Assembly: GCA_014058105.1 (NCBI GenBank) | Contig: JACGCM010002114.1 | Span: 1,488,001 to 1,552,000 of the forward strand | Reading direction: 5' to 3' | Source of the DNA: Kingdonia uniflora | Taxonomy: Eukaryota > Streptophyta > Magnoliopsida > Ranunculales > Circaeasteraceae | Length of the DNA: 64,000 bases | Shown: positions 23,985 to 36,987 of the stretch, one piece after another | Position numbering within the stretch: the first letter of the stretch is position 1 | Layout: the number at the start of each line of letters is the position of its first letter | Program-made: the position numbers and the translations under genes | The notes under the pieces: model-generated | Told to the model about the DNA's origin: nothing | Database searches by the model: none | What the model saw: the letters and a program-made list of their open reading frames with translations, nothing else

Positions 23985-24305
23985 CAATGTACCTTTCTAC
24001 TATTTCTATCATCTTGTACGTCATCTTACATCAATGAAATACTTATGTTTGACCGACCTACATCAGAGTGTTTTCTTCTATTTTGTGCAGTACTCTTCTA
24101 CTATTTCAATCATCTTGTATGTCATTCTTACATCAATGAAATACTTATGTTTGATCAACCTACATCAGAGTACTTTCAACTATTTCATACAGTGTTCTTC
24201 TATTATATCTTACAAATTTTGTACCTCAATCTTACAACAATGAAATACTTGTATTTGGTTACCCTACATTACAGTACTTTTCTACTATCTCGTGCAAGTA
24301 CTTCA
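23985..24305 (+). repeat. Tandem array, about 102-bp unit, 3 copies (Tat-2)
   Basis: The anchor CAATGAAATACTT recurs at 24032, 24134 and 24238, with about 102-104 bp spacing. Each unit includes TACTTATGTTTGA, CCTACATCAGAGT and TCTACTATTTC. It occupies the same place after integrase as the 114-bp array of Tat-1 but has no obvious sequence similarity to it. Confidence 0.85.
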
Positions 24306-24349
24306 ATATACATAACACATTTCTAATGTCACAGGTTCACCCCATTCTA

Positions 24350-24560
24350 CTATTACAGATCGTTTGTTGCTTTAGCCAATCTGATCCTCTAAAATATTAC
24401 AGATTGTTTATTGCTTCAGCCAAATTGGTCTTCTAAATACAGTATAGATCATTTGTTGCTTATCTGATCTTCTATCACATAACAGGTCGCTTATTACTTT
24501 AGACAATTCAATCTTCTATCATACCACAAGTCGTCTATTGGTTCCACCATACGGCTAATA
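24350..24560 (+). repeat. Tandem array, about 44-bp unit, 5 copies (Tat-2)
   Basis: Units begin with ACAGAT/ACAGGT variants at 24355, 24399, 24444, 24482 and 24526. They share GTTTRTTGCTTYAGCCAA and TCTTCTA. The third unit lacks about 6 bp. It lies between the 102-bp array and the antisense ORFs. Confidence 0.75.
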
Positions 24561-24717
24561 GACGACAGACTTCTACATCACAATTGGTTTATCAAAAGGT
24601 TAGTACAAATATGTACAGGTCACTAATTATATTATCAGTCAAATTTTGTTGCACTCTATCTACTATATTTCAATTGGTATAGTACGAATAATTCCTTTTT
24701 ACATTCATAATGCCTCC

Positions 24718-27257
24718 TCAGTCACTCGAATTATTAGTCAAAATATCATACAGCACATCACCACGTGAACTTTCCCCACGCCCGGAAAGTCGTAGACGCA
24801 TCAGTTCTGGTACCCTCCCAATCACAATTTGTTTCCCTTCTTTAAACTTACTTTTAGTAAGAGTACCAATTTTTGCCATAATACGATCCAGATACTCAGT
24901 TCGCACTAGCCACATATCACATTGCACACAATTTACGATCAGGTTATCATAAACTGCGTCTCTTTCTTTTTCTAATCTCTTAAACTCGGATACAAAGTAG
25001 GAGAGCACTGCCGTCATCTCTCTGTCATGCATGTCACCTGCATCGTGCTTTACCTTGATAGGAACAATAAGTTCTGTAATTCTTCCATCGCCCGTTTTTC
25101 ATCTAAAGAAGCTTTATTACATACTTTCATCACTGTCATGAATTCGTCCATGTGTACCAACAAAGCCATTGATTCCTCCATCGCAGACTCATTATGACTT
25201 CTCTCAACAACCCCTCATCCAGATTTAGTTCAGCCTTCTCAAAATCAACCTCCAACTTGGTCTTCGAGCTAAGCAGTTTCCCAATTTCTATCTGGTACTC
25301 CAAGGTTTGAACCGCATCCTCTAAAGCCCCTATCTTAAGCCACTGTTTTTTTATTATTTCATTATGTCCGTTATGAGCTTCCTCTAACTCTTTTACCCTA
25401 AGATTAGCAGCATACCATAATCCTTCATATTTATGAGAATGCTCATTTGCCTCCCTCACAGCAGCTCGCACGTCAACTATTTCCGCTCCCAGCGTATTTA
25501 TCTGAAATTCCAGATCTTTAACATTGTCTTCTTCTTTCTTTAACACCACCAACAATTATGTAATTTTACTTCGCAAAGGTATGAGTTCTGCTTCCTGCTG
25601 AGTTATTCTTTCTAAAATATTACTGCATGACGTTGAACTTTTTCAATGCCCAATTCTTTTTTCTTTACAACCTCATTTAGTTCCTCTATTCTTTTTAGCT
25701 CAATGGCTAGTTCAACCTCCTTATCTTCCAGTTTTTCGGTCAAACAAACCAATGTACTTTGCTCTTCAGTTACCTTCATTTTTTCATTTAACTCGGTAGC
25801 ACTTTTTAGTGTTTCCTAATGACAATTCAGATCAGTGTTCAATTTTTCATTTAACACACGCAATGTTTTACACTGGCTTTGAACCTCTGCCAGTTTACCC
25901 TATAACAACGGTTAACTTTCACATACATACTAGTTCTTCTATCAAAATAGTTTGCATATCACAGTTAACAATTTCACTCAAATGATATAATACTTGGGTA
26001 TTATCCATCCACATCTCTACTTACAAACGTCTAATGCATATACAAGTTGGTAAGAAACTTAATTACTTTACTTTCTCTTTCTCGAACTATGAGAGAACTG
26101 CCCCCTCTCTCTTGAACTCCTTGACCTATCTACCTTCACGTCCAAAAGAACTATAAAGGTCACCACCTCTTGCTAGCGTTGCTTTCGCCGTGACCGAGGT
26201 ATCAGGCTCTCGACCTCCCCCTCGCCCTCTTCTGAAAAAATTTCTCTCGATCTAGGAGCTGGTTTTTAACCTTTTCCTCCTCATCTTTTGTAAACCACAT
26301 ATTTTTAGCTTTTTCGCTCTCTATATCAAAATCTTTTCCACAATCCATCACGTACTTCCTAAATTTGTTTTCTACCCTCGCCGGCTCCCCTCCATAAAAC
26401 TCAATCACACTTTCTATATGGTGTTCATGGTCCGTTCGAGCTGCGACCTTTGCTCGTGACAGATGCAAGTACTCCCTCAATTTCATATGCGCCCTATGCA
26501 AACGCTTACGTGTTTCCTTTTGCAATACACCTAACGCTCTCAAATCACCTTCTACCATCTTTCTTACAGTTGTTTCTTTTGTCAATAGATTTGATAAGGA
26601 TGTTTTTTGCTCCATACATTGCGTCAGCATGTTTTGCAACTCATTTACCTCACCCTCTAATTTCCTTTATACCTTTATTTGTTCTTTCCTTATTCTAAAA
26701 AATAAAAAATTTATTGCTCTTCGATCCTACATAAAGCCAAGAGCATCAGGTAAGGGTCCTACATCACCCCATATAATAGACACACCAGCTCGAGCTGAGC
26801 ATTTTTTTTTTGCCTCTACACTATGATGATTACGTGCTTCTTGAGCTAAAAACAAAACTCGAGCTGGGTTAGGTACTACACCCCTTTCCTTCAAAAGTTT
26901 TACATAAGCTTCTTTTAAACCATACTCACTATCTACTTTGGCCTCAAAATATTGTATCAGAGCTACCAAAAGCTTTTAACACCTAGCGTTATCACTCGGG
27001 CCAGTAAAACAAATTAGGTCTTTCAATTTACGTACTAATGCCCCCATCTCTTCTTCTTTTCTTAAAACCTTGTCCCTTTCTATTTTTATCTTAGCATATC
27101 TATAATGGAGATCATATAATTCTTTAAAAATTTTCTTCGAATTAGACTTAAACTGCCTTCTTTCATACTCAGTTTTATTTAGTACATGTTGAATACGAGC
27201 CACGGAATCCCTCGCTTTACTCAACGATCTCTCCAGGTTAGAAATATTTTTTCTCAA
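24718..27257 (-). pseudogene. Tat-2 antisense ORF 2 (coiled-coil protein)
   Basis: Minus-strand blocks 27257-26976, 26969-26727, 26639-26202, 25555-25136 and 25032-24718, separated by stops or short gaps. They are rich in Lys, Glu, Arg and Leu with heptad spacing (ISNLERSLSKARDSVARI; LEFQINTLGAEIVDVRAA). The end is a basic/serine tail (LRLSGRGESSRGD...). No enzyme motif is seen. Long antisense ORFs between integrase and the 3' LTR are known from Tat-lineage plant elements, with unknown function. Some gaps could be introns rather than lesions. Confidence 0.6.
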
Positions 27258-27426
27258 CCGATCTATCTCCTACACAGATTATAACATATTGGCTATTACA
27301 CAAACATTCAAACAAAGCACAATAGAAAGCGTATATCAAACTTAACAGTTTTAGACCACACATAATATAATCTCCTCAAAGTCAAGACAGAACAGCATAG
27401 TTTAAAACAGAATACCGTAGACTGAT

Positions 27427-30400
27427 TAAAGATTCTCGCCAGTCACTACCTCAGATGGAGGATCCACTTTACTATTAGCAGTTCAGACTTGTTTAGTTTG
27501 AGAAGCAGATACGTTGGCTAGAATAGCAGTATCTTCCACCACTTCGTCTTCTGCATCTAAAGCAAAGACTATCTCTTTGTATCTTCCATTTTAGCCCAGC
27601 TCGATATCAGTAACAGTCAACCCGAAGTAGCGATAAGATTAAACCAGATGGTCTCTTTCAGCCTTTATCTCTCTGAATACTTGTGACACAGTCTCCTCAC
27701 GCTCAGACAAATCAACATACCGCTCTTCAGCAGCCTTTAACTCTTCAGCCTTACTCTCTTTCTCTTTCTTGCGCTTTTCCTCAAACTCCTTCATCCGAGT
27801 TGTTTAAGCATCGAGCCTGTGAGTAAGTTCTCTGAACTCCTGGCTCCTCTTCTCAATAATTTTTTTAGCTCCCTTTATCAGTATCGTGAGCTGCAAATAC
27901 AAGACACAAGATCAGTAAGACTTATATCAATCACAAATGCAACAAATAAAGAGTATCAGTACGTGCACCCATTGTTTGTTCTTCAAACATTTCTTCGAGC
28001 TACTGCGAATCGGTCCCCGCCATCTTGAAATATGTATTCTTTAGTTCTCTCCACTTGGTTAAAGTCTTAGCATGAGTCAGGTTGTTGCCCTTGATCTTAT
28101 GCTATTTTCTTTTTAGAGACTTCTTTTTTGTGTCTACAAGAGCAACCACATTCACCACATGCTCCCCCACAATAGCATCGGCAGCAAGCTTACTACCCTC
28201 TTCCCCTTGGGCTACCACAACAGTCGAAGGCAAAGCTTCTGGCACTGGCTTTTTTAACCTCTGAAACCTGCTCCTCACGCTCGTACTCTTTGGCTCAGGT
28301 GGAGGGTGATCAATCAAGTTACCTAGAGAAAGACAGGCCTTCTTCTTCTCAGCCATAGCCCGATTCTCGTGAGCTCGTTATATTTTGGGCACTCTGGAAT
28401 CTACCCTTTTATCCCTACAGATACCTAGCTCACCAAGTACTTGCTTCAACTTGACCTACTCAAGGGTTACTAATGAGCACATAATTATGAAATTTTTAAT
28501 ATACCCAAACATGTATTTTAGTCGTCCGTTATATTTAATTTTGGGTACTTATGCACGTTTGTTTGATTGTAGTTATTGTAGATGGATATTTGAAACCAAG
28601 CTCTTAAAGTCAAGTAAAAGTATCTCCAGCAGTTCATAGCAAAAAAAGTCAAAGACACAATATATTTGGTCTCAAGATTGAAGAAATATTGACACAAATA
28701 TTCTTGGAGAATAAAATCAAAAAATATATTGCATCCAAGATCATTGAAGATATTTTATATTAAAGATATATGCAAGAGTTTTCATGAAGAAAGATCTCTA
28801 CATCACTTGAGAGAATTATATACAAGAATCTTAGGTGATTGGTTGTAATATTAAAAGATATTATTATGAAAATATTCTTTAGAATTTAATGTATAGTTTC
28901 TAAATTTGGGTTCATTTTCCTATAAAAGAAACCCTCCCCCTATTGTAATGGAGCATCTCACATTGGAAGGAATTGAAGAAATACAAGAATAATTTTTGTT
29001 CAAGCATCTCTCTGTCTCTCTCTATCTCTCTCTCTCTTATTTGCTTTATTTATTTTAATGCGATGATCTTATCGATAATGTGAGGCTAATCCCTTTCTAG
29101 CTATGACTAAAGGGAAGCCCCTACCTAATTAGCGATAGTAATATATAGTTTTCTAGGATTAGCTCTTTTTCGACATATCTTCTAAGAACTATAATCCACT
29201 TCTAAGCTTAACCATAGTTAGAAAGTGAATTTAGTCTCTTTTACCAAAATCTGGTGTTATAACAACCAAGTCAGATTTTATGACAATAAAGGGAAAAGAT
29301 GCTTGAAAAGAAATCCAACCAAACTTAACCATAGCTGGTTGAATCTCTCCTCTAAATTGGATTTAGTGAAACTTAATGATTAAACCATAGATGCCTAACC
29401 ATGGATCTAAGGTTAGCATCTACACTAAAAATGCCTTACTCGGGATTTTTGGTACATAAATCCGCCTAGTAAAACTATTTGATCTATTGTTTTTTCCATT
29501 GGGTAGAACTTTAGTCGTGGCTAGCTTCTTTTAATTTGATCTTATTTCCTTAGTTTTATCTTAGTTTTGAAGAAAATACCAAATCATCGATAACTCGGCC
29601 TAGGATTAGTTTTTTGCATCTTGTCACTCTCCGTGGTACGACCCCCACTCCACAATTTTTACAACGGTAAAACCGTACTTGATCGGGGTATTAAGTAATG
29701 CTTAAAAAAGCGTTCATCAGCTACGCAGTCGAACAAGCTGGTGTTATCAAGCAAAGATTTGAGATCTGGACCTAACAAACAAAAACAAGAAATGGTTAGC
29801 AGCTCGAAGGTAAAATGATGTTTTAGTCAAGTTAGCAGGCGTGACTTACTTGGATTCAAATACTTATGGTTCAGGATGAGCGCTGGTTCATTTGGAACCT
29901 GCATATAATTACCCCTACCCATACAAGGTGATCGTTCCATGGTCTACCCACAGATTCAAAGTTAAAAAACTTCGGCCTAGAAGAGTCACTATACAGGTAA
30001 CCGCTATTACGACCTTTGACATATTTCAGTTTATAAAATTTTAGCACGTCGTCTACTAAGAACTGCTTTGCAGTCCCATTCTCTTTCCACTTCTCATTCA
30101 GTGCCTTATACACCCTCATCATCTCAAATACATTCTCATTTAATTGGGTAGTGCAACACTGTAATATATTCATAACCCCTCTCTGAAAGAAGGTCAGAGA
30201 AATCCTAAGGCCATATATGACCTGGCTCAGATAACACAAAAACCTATTGTTCGGCCCTGCTATCCCCGCTCTATTATAGTACAAAATTTCTACATCTTCA
30301 CTAATACCCTTTTCCTTTTTCTACATATCCAGGCAGGGCACTTGGTAGTATACCCCTTCTTCCCCTTTTCCTGGTACTTATGTCCTAAACCACTGGCCTT

Positions 30401-30659
30401 GCTCCATAACATAATTTCCCCACTCTCCTTTTAACTTCTTATATTTTAAAAATTATTTCCCTACATCTACTCCCTCAGGGTATATGAAAAATGATTTATC
30501 TTTTACATTTTTATTATCTTCCTCTACAACTGTATTTACTTCACTGGGTTCTCCAACCTCTACACCTACAGTCACTTCAACCCTATCTACAGTCTCTTCC
30601 ATACCACTACAATCGTCTTCCTTACCTGACGATGACGTTTCCTCGGAACTAGATGACAC
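27427..30659 (-). pseudogene. Tat-2 antisense ORF 1, split by a solo LTR
   Basis: It begins at 30659 with a Ser/acidic N-terminus (MSSSSEETSSSGKEDD). 30284-29871 is a globular block (FLCYLSQVIYGLRISLTFF; RPKFFNFESVGRPWND) that faintly resembles the plant putative gypsy-type transposon domain family. After the inserted LTR come 28356-28102 and a coiled-coil part at about 28020-27427 ending PPSEVVTGENL. A candidate 78-bp intron (27891-27968, GT..TTTGCAG) joins blocks in the last part. Several in-frame stops remain, so it is probably inactive. Confidence 0.55.
28471..29719 (+). repeat. Athila-like solo LTR with target-site duplication
   Basis: It runs from TAATGAGCACATAATT to AAGCGTTCATCA. The ends are inverted repeats (TGATGA-type) with the first TG mutated to TA. 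It is flanked by GTTAC (28466-28470) and GCTAC (29720-29724), a 5-bp duplication with one change. It contains a TATA-like CCTATAAAAG at 28919 and a CT-rich run at 29006-29037. No coding sequence and no second LTR adjoin it, so it is a solo LTR left by recombination. Confidence 0.75.
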
Positions 30660-31900
30660 TACAAATCAACTCATGGGCTTTATGCTTTTTGAGCGCATTT
30701 TGGACCTACAGATACACACAATCTTTTATCATTTTCTCTACATCTATGATCTAGCACTTACATAATTACATGATATACCATACGCACAGTAGAAATAACC
30801 CTCCTTTTATTTTTTACCCAGTCAAACTTTCCAAAACAATAGAAAATCATTTTCAATTTTCCCTCTTCTTCTCCAAAAATAATTTTTCTCTCTCTAGAGT
30901 TTCATCTCATAGCCAAAGCTTGTATAAAATAGTAAAAATACAGGCAAACAGTCATTTTTTAGACCCTACATTCTCAAATTTGATATCCTTAAATTAATCC
31001 CAATCCAAGGTGATGAAAATGCAACATCATAAATAGAGTACTAGAGAAAACAATCAACATATAAGAACAAGTTACTAACCTATACTAGAAGAACCATAAT
31101 CTTCTGCTTTACCCACACGTTTCACAGAGATTGACTGCTCTCATTGTTTCTCCATCAAATTTCTCTCACCAGATGAAGTTTTCTTTACTAAATCACACTC
31201 ATAACTCAAATATTTCTTCTCACTAGAGACAATAGTTACACCACTTTTTTCTCTCTCTATAACTGTAAATAATTTATGAGGAAGAGAGATATAAGTTTTT
31301 ATACTCTCCGTCGGTTTATGAAACGATGGCTCTTTCAAACACGTGTCGTTCACCCCTACTACCCCTACAGGCACGTCTTTTCATCTCACAGCGTCATCAT
31401 AACTTTTGTGATAATGCCTACTATTATCACGTCTGTCTCTACTCTCAGCCCTAGCCTAATTCAATTTGATCTAATAATCCAGTGGCAATAATCAACAAGC
31501 ACAAAGTCACACAGTATTAACCCTATGGTAGGTTGTTATATATCAAATCATCGACAACTAAAATCCACTATGAAAAAAGAATTACAAGAATTTAAATTAC
31601 TTATAGACTCGATAAGCACATTTCGTGGTTACCTATCTTCACTTACTATTCTCGTGGTCAATCATCAGTTCTCGCAATGCCTCACTTCGAATTACGCGCC
31701 AAAGCTTTTCAAGCACGAATCCCTCAAGCTCTTCAAATCAAGGTTATGTTTTCAGGAATTATACGATTGATCCAATTTGAGGTTTAATTCTCTTTTAATC
31801 TCTCGCTAAATTCTTTATTCTCTCAAAAATCTTAAGCCCTTGAAAAATTAGTTTTGGAAGAGATGAAATTGAAAATATTTAGCTATCCTGATTCACTGCC
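30660..31900. other. Region between antisense ORF 1 and the next LTR element
   Basis: It likely holds the 3' end of Tat-2. Short minus-strand ORFs (for example 31374-31141) have no recognised motif. I searched for the kinase N-lobe and for a copy of the Tat-2 LTR and saw neither. Confidence 0.35.
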
Positions 31901-32162
31901 ATAACAAGTGTGTTATTTGTACTTGTGAACAGTCATGAGTAATTACGATATAGAGATTATTAAGGGAACCTTCAACGTTTCTATCTATTCCAAATATATA
32001 TTTGATGACCCTCACGAGTATCTAGGATAATATGGATGATACCTATCATCCAAGTATATTTCTACAGATGTTGTCGCATCTAGTGAAGAATGTTCTGTCG
32101 TACGGTCTTATATTTCACTGCAATTCAAGGTAATTTATATGATGCCTTGACCGGACCATGAC
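31900..32162 (+). repeat. 5' LTR (at least its 3' part) of a plus-strand LTR element
   Basis: From about 31985 it matches the end of the LTR at 44934-45404 (shared ATTTCTACAGATG, CATCTAGTGAAGAA and GACCGGACCATG). It ends at 32162 directly before TTGGTTTCAGAGCAAGG, a variant initiator-Met primer site. The 5' limit is unclear because similarity fades upstream. Confidence 0.6.
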
Positions 32163-33648
32163 AGTTGGTTTCAGAGCAAGGCTAGTTATGCATTTGCTCC
32201 ATATTATAAAGAGATATCAACGTAGTTGTTATCAGAGCTACACTTAATTAAAGAAAGCTTGATATAGGAAGATACATACGCAGTTAGTAGTATGGGATGC
32301 CAACTTAATAGTTCATATCTAAGCCTATGTTACTCTTTATAGATGATCCGAGCATAGTTATGAATATTTGTAGACCGAGTTTCCTACTTGCTAGTTGATA
32401 TTATAATGCGATGAATGCCACATATTCGAGCATGAGATTTCCCAATTTAAATATGCTTTGGACAATGACGCTAAGAAGGGACTAATGTTTCAGTTGGACG
32501 TTGAGACCTATATCGTCATATGTCTCAAGAATGTAGACAGTATAGCAGATACTTTATAAAGGATAATAGTAGAATGATCTTGCGGTCGTAATTGGTATTG
32601 GGTTCATATTAGCACTGCCAAGTATAGTAAAAGTTATGACGAAAGACGATGCATCTAGTTCTCAGAGGATATTGATATAGTCAGTATTGTACACCAAGGA
32701 CTACGTGTGGAAGACTCAAAGTTTAGTTTGTTTAAATTCCTTAGTGTCCACAAATGATTAACGAATCCTGATTGATACTTGATTTGATTGGTCCATGATT
32801 GACACAGCTACGTTCTGATATTGAATCTTATGATCTAAAAATGAAGCGGCAGAAGACATGGTTTAAGTCCCAATACATATACACCGTGATTTCTGTCTGT
32901 ATTGACAATATTGGCAGAGTTTTCTCTTGAATACATGGCATAAATTATGATCCCTTGAAGAGGCACAAGTTGCTAGTTGGGTTTTTGCTTGTTTACAGAT
33001 TTTTCCTCAAATAGCACAAGATGCTTGGAAATTGCTTTGCTCATTCCAAAAGGCAAGAAGCCTAGTGATGTGTTCTCTGGCTCTACAGAGTTGAGTTTCA
33101 GGTTTGTCGTACGAGTACTCAAGCCAAGTTGATCCTTGTTGTTCCACAAGATGGTCCTGGAACATTTTAAGCCCACATAATCATGAAGATGCATGTTTCT
33201 GAATATCAGTAACGTACATAGTTGTTGAAGAAATGAGTCAGACTACAATTAGTTGTGTGGATTATCTTAGACATGGTCTTAGACCGATCATTTCTCTAGG
33301 ATAAAAGATCCTAAGTAGAATTGGATGTTAATCCTAGTTCCATGTACATGGTGGTTTACATTGATAGAATGTCTCAAGAAGATCACATCTGAATGATCAA
33401 AGTTTAGTTGGATGCAATTACGGAAGGTAGTTCACAGACAGAGGCATGGCTACACTTCAGTTGAAGATGATTATAATAGTATGAAGGTTGGTCTCCTAAT
33501 GTATATAGCAGTTGGAAGTTGCAAGCCAACGAGCTAAGGGTGACAGATGCAGTGGCAATATTTTATTCCCAAGATCCCCAAGTTACTCACGGGAGAGTAG
33601 GGATGAAGAAATGGAGTAACACTTCAGCAGTCAATCCAGATAGAAGTC
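32163..33648 (+). other. Internal, non-coding part of the plus-strand LTR element
   Basis: It begins with the primer-site variant (32163-32180). No gag or pol motif could be read; short ORFs are random-looking. The element may be a non-coding derivative or badly decayed. The internal region seems to resume at about 43772 after the nested insertions. Confidence 0.4.
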
Positions 33649-34438
33649 TGATAAGCACAGATTTGTGCAAAATTTAAGCCATTTTTAAATGTTTTTTTGG
33701 CCATCCTGAAACCATTTGTATTTAATTATTGCCTAGTTGCCTCATTTTCAAGTTCTTTACTCTGCTAGAGACAATTTGGCAAGAAAAACCAAATTATAGT
33801 TAAAATGACAATATAACTACACTGAGGCTCTCCAGTAGTTCAGCAGATCAATTTCAGTCAGAATTGGAGTAGTTGAGATCTCTGAAAACTAAAATCTTTA
33901 CATAGGCAAGAGGCCTATAGACTGAACCTATATTTAAGATCTATTAGGCAAGCAAAGAAAAATCTAAGAAGAGGGGAAATTTCGGCTAGTATCAGCTGAC
34001 GATCGTCGCCGGCCAAAGGGTACCCACCAGCGATCACAGACCACCTGGCATCGAAAGACACGATTTCTTCGCGCATATCCCTAGGAGTTCTAATAAGAGA
34101 GAACCTTCAACGAACGCACAAACTTTACTGCTGGAGAAGACTGGGGGGTAGTTAGGATATTTCATAATCAAGGTTTTTCTATTTAATAATCAGTTATTTA
34201 TCTCCAAAACTATTTTTCATTTTTGTAAGGCTTTAGAGAGCTTAAGAACTGAGTTTGTATCTCAAATCCTATTGTTTAAGTTTAATGATAGCTATATTTT
34301 TCTATTAATCTTAATTATTAAGATATTGCAGGGCTAATCTCCTCATCTCATACGAAATCTAAGGAGGAAACCTTATAGGTGCATATTAGGATTTTCTTGT
34401 AGGTAATAAGTTTGACCTAGAGGTCTTAGGGGCCCGTT
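33649..34438 (+). repeat. Athila-like LTR, left part (split)
   Basis: It starts TGATAAGCACAGATTTGTGC, a common opening of Athila-like LTRs. It contains a GGGCTAATCTCC...AAATCTAAGGAGG stretch resembling the middle of the solo LTR. Sequence of the same style resumes at 43397, which suggests it was split by the TIR element starting at 34439. Confidence 0.35.
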
Positions 34439-35325
34439 TGCTTCTTCTTCATTTTTTATTCTGAATGCTTCTTTTATTTGTTGATTGCTTATTCTGAATG
34501 TTGAATCAGAAGCCGGAATGATGAAAGTGAACTGTAAAAATTTTGCTTGTTTATTTTACTAAATGAAGTCTGAAATGTCTAAAAATTGTCAAATTGCAAA
34601 ATTACCCCGCTCCATGTATTGTGTGTAACATGTTTTCCTCATTATTTATAATTGAAGGTAAGCATTTCTGACTATTCGATAATTTAGAAGTTCCTATAAC
34701 AACAATAGTATATCTTTACTAAAACTAAAACTAAAACCTACTTGTTTAAATAAACCCATCACCAAAGCAAATTCGAAATCCTCGCCCCTTACACTTCTTG
34801 TTTAAACCTTTAACAACATGTTTGTTTTTACTAAATTCTCATTAAAAAGTCCATGGTTCTAGATACGGATTTCCACTTAATATAATTAATTTTCTTAACC
34901 TCATAAAGAACTTATACGAGTAGGGGATTGAGATTTTAGTATGGGCATTAGTTCCTTGAGACTTGGAAATTGATTAATACTCTTTTTTGATCCAAAACCC
35001 GAAATAATTTCTAGGGAAATTTAAGGATTTAAAGTTCTTACAGGAAACCAAATCCAAACCTATGATAACAAGAACTAAAAACTTATGAAGTAGTGATTAT
35101 AAACTTTAGATGTTAAAACCTAAATTTTGTGATACAAAATCTAACTACCTGATTTCTAGAAAAAAGATACAATGATCATAGAACTTCTCAGATCTGAAAC
35201 TCATAATTAGTGTTTACCTCAAAGCAAAAGATTTTAGTTTAAAGAACAAATAATCATTATTTTCTCTCTCAAGAACAGTAGAATCTCACGAATTCGAGTA
35301 CAGTTTATGAATAAAAATCAGGAGA

Positions 35326-35327
<2 letters not shown>

Positions 35328-35370
<43 letters not shown>
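35328..35370. repeat. (AT)n microsatellite
   Basis: An uninterrupted alternating A/T run of about 43 bp within otherwise non-coding sequence. Confidence 0.97.
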
Positions 35371-35373
<3 letters not shown>

Positions 35374-35962
35374 GGGCTTTGTTGAAGAAGAAGGAGATGG
35401 CATGGAGAGGACGAAGAGAGAAAATGGAAGAAGAACGAAAGAGATAGGACAGAGGTAATATTGGTATTTAATTTTTTTACTTAAAAATTTGTAGCAGTAC
35501 TCTGTCAAATTAATTTGGTAACTCACCCCCACTCCCACATATTTTAGCTTCTCCCCCTTCCGTTCTAAGGTTTTGAATCATCAAGAATATCTCTCTATAT
35601 CATTTCTACTCGGTCTAAATTCAAAATATTTAGGGGTAAAAGTTGCATTTTCTTTTCTAGTGTATGCCTCTTTAAGAATCTATTAAAAGGAGTATTTGCT
35701 TTGATGAGTGTATGGATATATTTTTTTATTAACGGACATGATCATGGAGTTGCGTATACGGGATGCATTACATCCATTGATGTAATTTTGAGATTAAAAA
35801 ACTAGTTTTTATGTGAATTTTTGTGTTATCTATTTGGGGGCATATTTGTCTTTACTTAAGAAGAATTGTAATATATGAAACTAATTGGGTGAAGTGAGCT
35901 TATAGAGTTTAGGGTGTATTTAAAATTTCTCTTAAGTAAATATGTTATTAATAAGTTAGGAC

Positions 35963-36208
35963 TGTTGAGGAATAATAGAATCTAGCTTAACAATTCTATA
36001 TAGAGAGTAATTTAGAGAGAAGAGGATTTCTTATTATTGGATATTGTTTCTTTGTACGTAATACAAAGCATATAACCCTAAAATATAGGTTACCAAACCT
36101 ACTCAAACTCTCCCCATAAACCATAAAGGCATATGGGATTGTTAGGAATCCAATAGAACACCCCAGCCTAGTTGGCCTCCTAACTTGGGCTGGACCCAAC
36201 TCATAACA
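35963..36208 (-). repeat. Copia 2, 3' LTR
   Basis: TGTTGAGGAATAATAG to CCCAACTCATAACA, 246 bp, matching 42990-43234 with scattered substitutions. Confidence 0.92.
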
Positions 36209-36987
36209 CTCCCCCTTGGGGTGTTTCATACCAGAACGACTTACCTCATCAAAACCTCTGCCTAGAAAAACTCCCTTGGGAAAAAAGTTGTACAAGGAAA
36301 GAGTACAATCCTATGCCCTGTATGGGTTATGGATGCGTATACGTTGCCTCATCAAAACCTTCAGTCAGTAAAAACTCCTAGGATAAAAACTACACTATCA
36401 GAAAAAAGAGTACAATGCGCATGTGTCTACGTCAGGCTGGAATTACTCTACCTGACGTCAATCTTCCTAAGATTTACCTCCTTGAGATAATAAATTGTGT
36501 AAACTCTGCATGCCAGTTCTGTGTACCAATCTTTTGAATGTATGATGTGCAAGAGCCTTCGTGAATAGATCGACTAAGTTATCTTTTGAATGGACTTGAA
36601 CAACATTGATCTCATTCGTCTTCTGCAACTCATGTATGTGGAAGAATTTTGGTGAAATATGCTTCGCTATGTCACCTTTAATAAATCTGGCCTTGACTTG
36701 AACAATACAAGCTGCGTTGTCATCATAAAGAGTTGTCAGTTTATCTTAGATAGAACTCAGATCGTAACTCCTGTTGATGTTGTTGATCCATAGGCATTCT
36801 CTGCCAGGTTTATGTAATGCAAGAATCCCTGTGTGGTTCAAGGATATAGCAACCATCGTCTGCTTCAGCAATCTCCATAAAATCATTGTATCTCTATACA
36901 AGAACACATAACTGATTGTGTTCGGCCTTTATGTGGATCTGAAAAATATCCTGCATCGGCGTATCCTATAATTTTCCGTTTGACAAT

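Larger units (their letters stand above)
14012..31500 (+). mobile_element. Tat-type gypsy retrotransposon 2 (Tat-2), with nested insertions
   Basis: LTR, primer site, gag, (foreign Athila-like block), RT, two RNase H regions, integrase, two tandem arrays, then antisense ORFs. The diagnostic primer site TTGGCGTCGTCTGTGGGAA at about 14669-14687 is the Tat/Athila form. The element appears to have inserted into kinase copy E at 14011. No 3' LTR was recognised; the right limit near 31.5 kb is an estimate. Many stops make it inactive. Confidence 0.72.

Noticed and set aside
24034..24326. Two overlapping plus-strand ORFs
   Set aside because: They fall entirely within the 102-bp tandem array; the open frames are products of the repeat.
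30484..30765. Plus-strand Ser/Thr-rich ORF of 93 aa
   Set aside because: It is antisense to the acidic/Ser N-terminus of antisense ORF 1, which has the better context.
31141..31770. Kinase N-lobe fragment or Tat-2 3' LTR between the two large elements
   Set aside because: I compared the region by eye with the conserved kinase strings and with 14012-14667 and saw no match.
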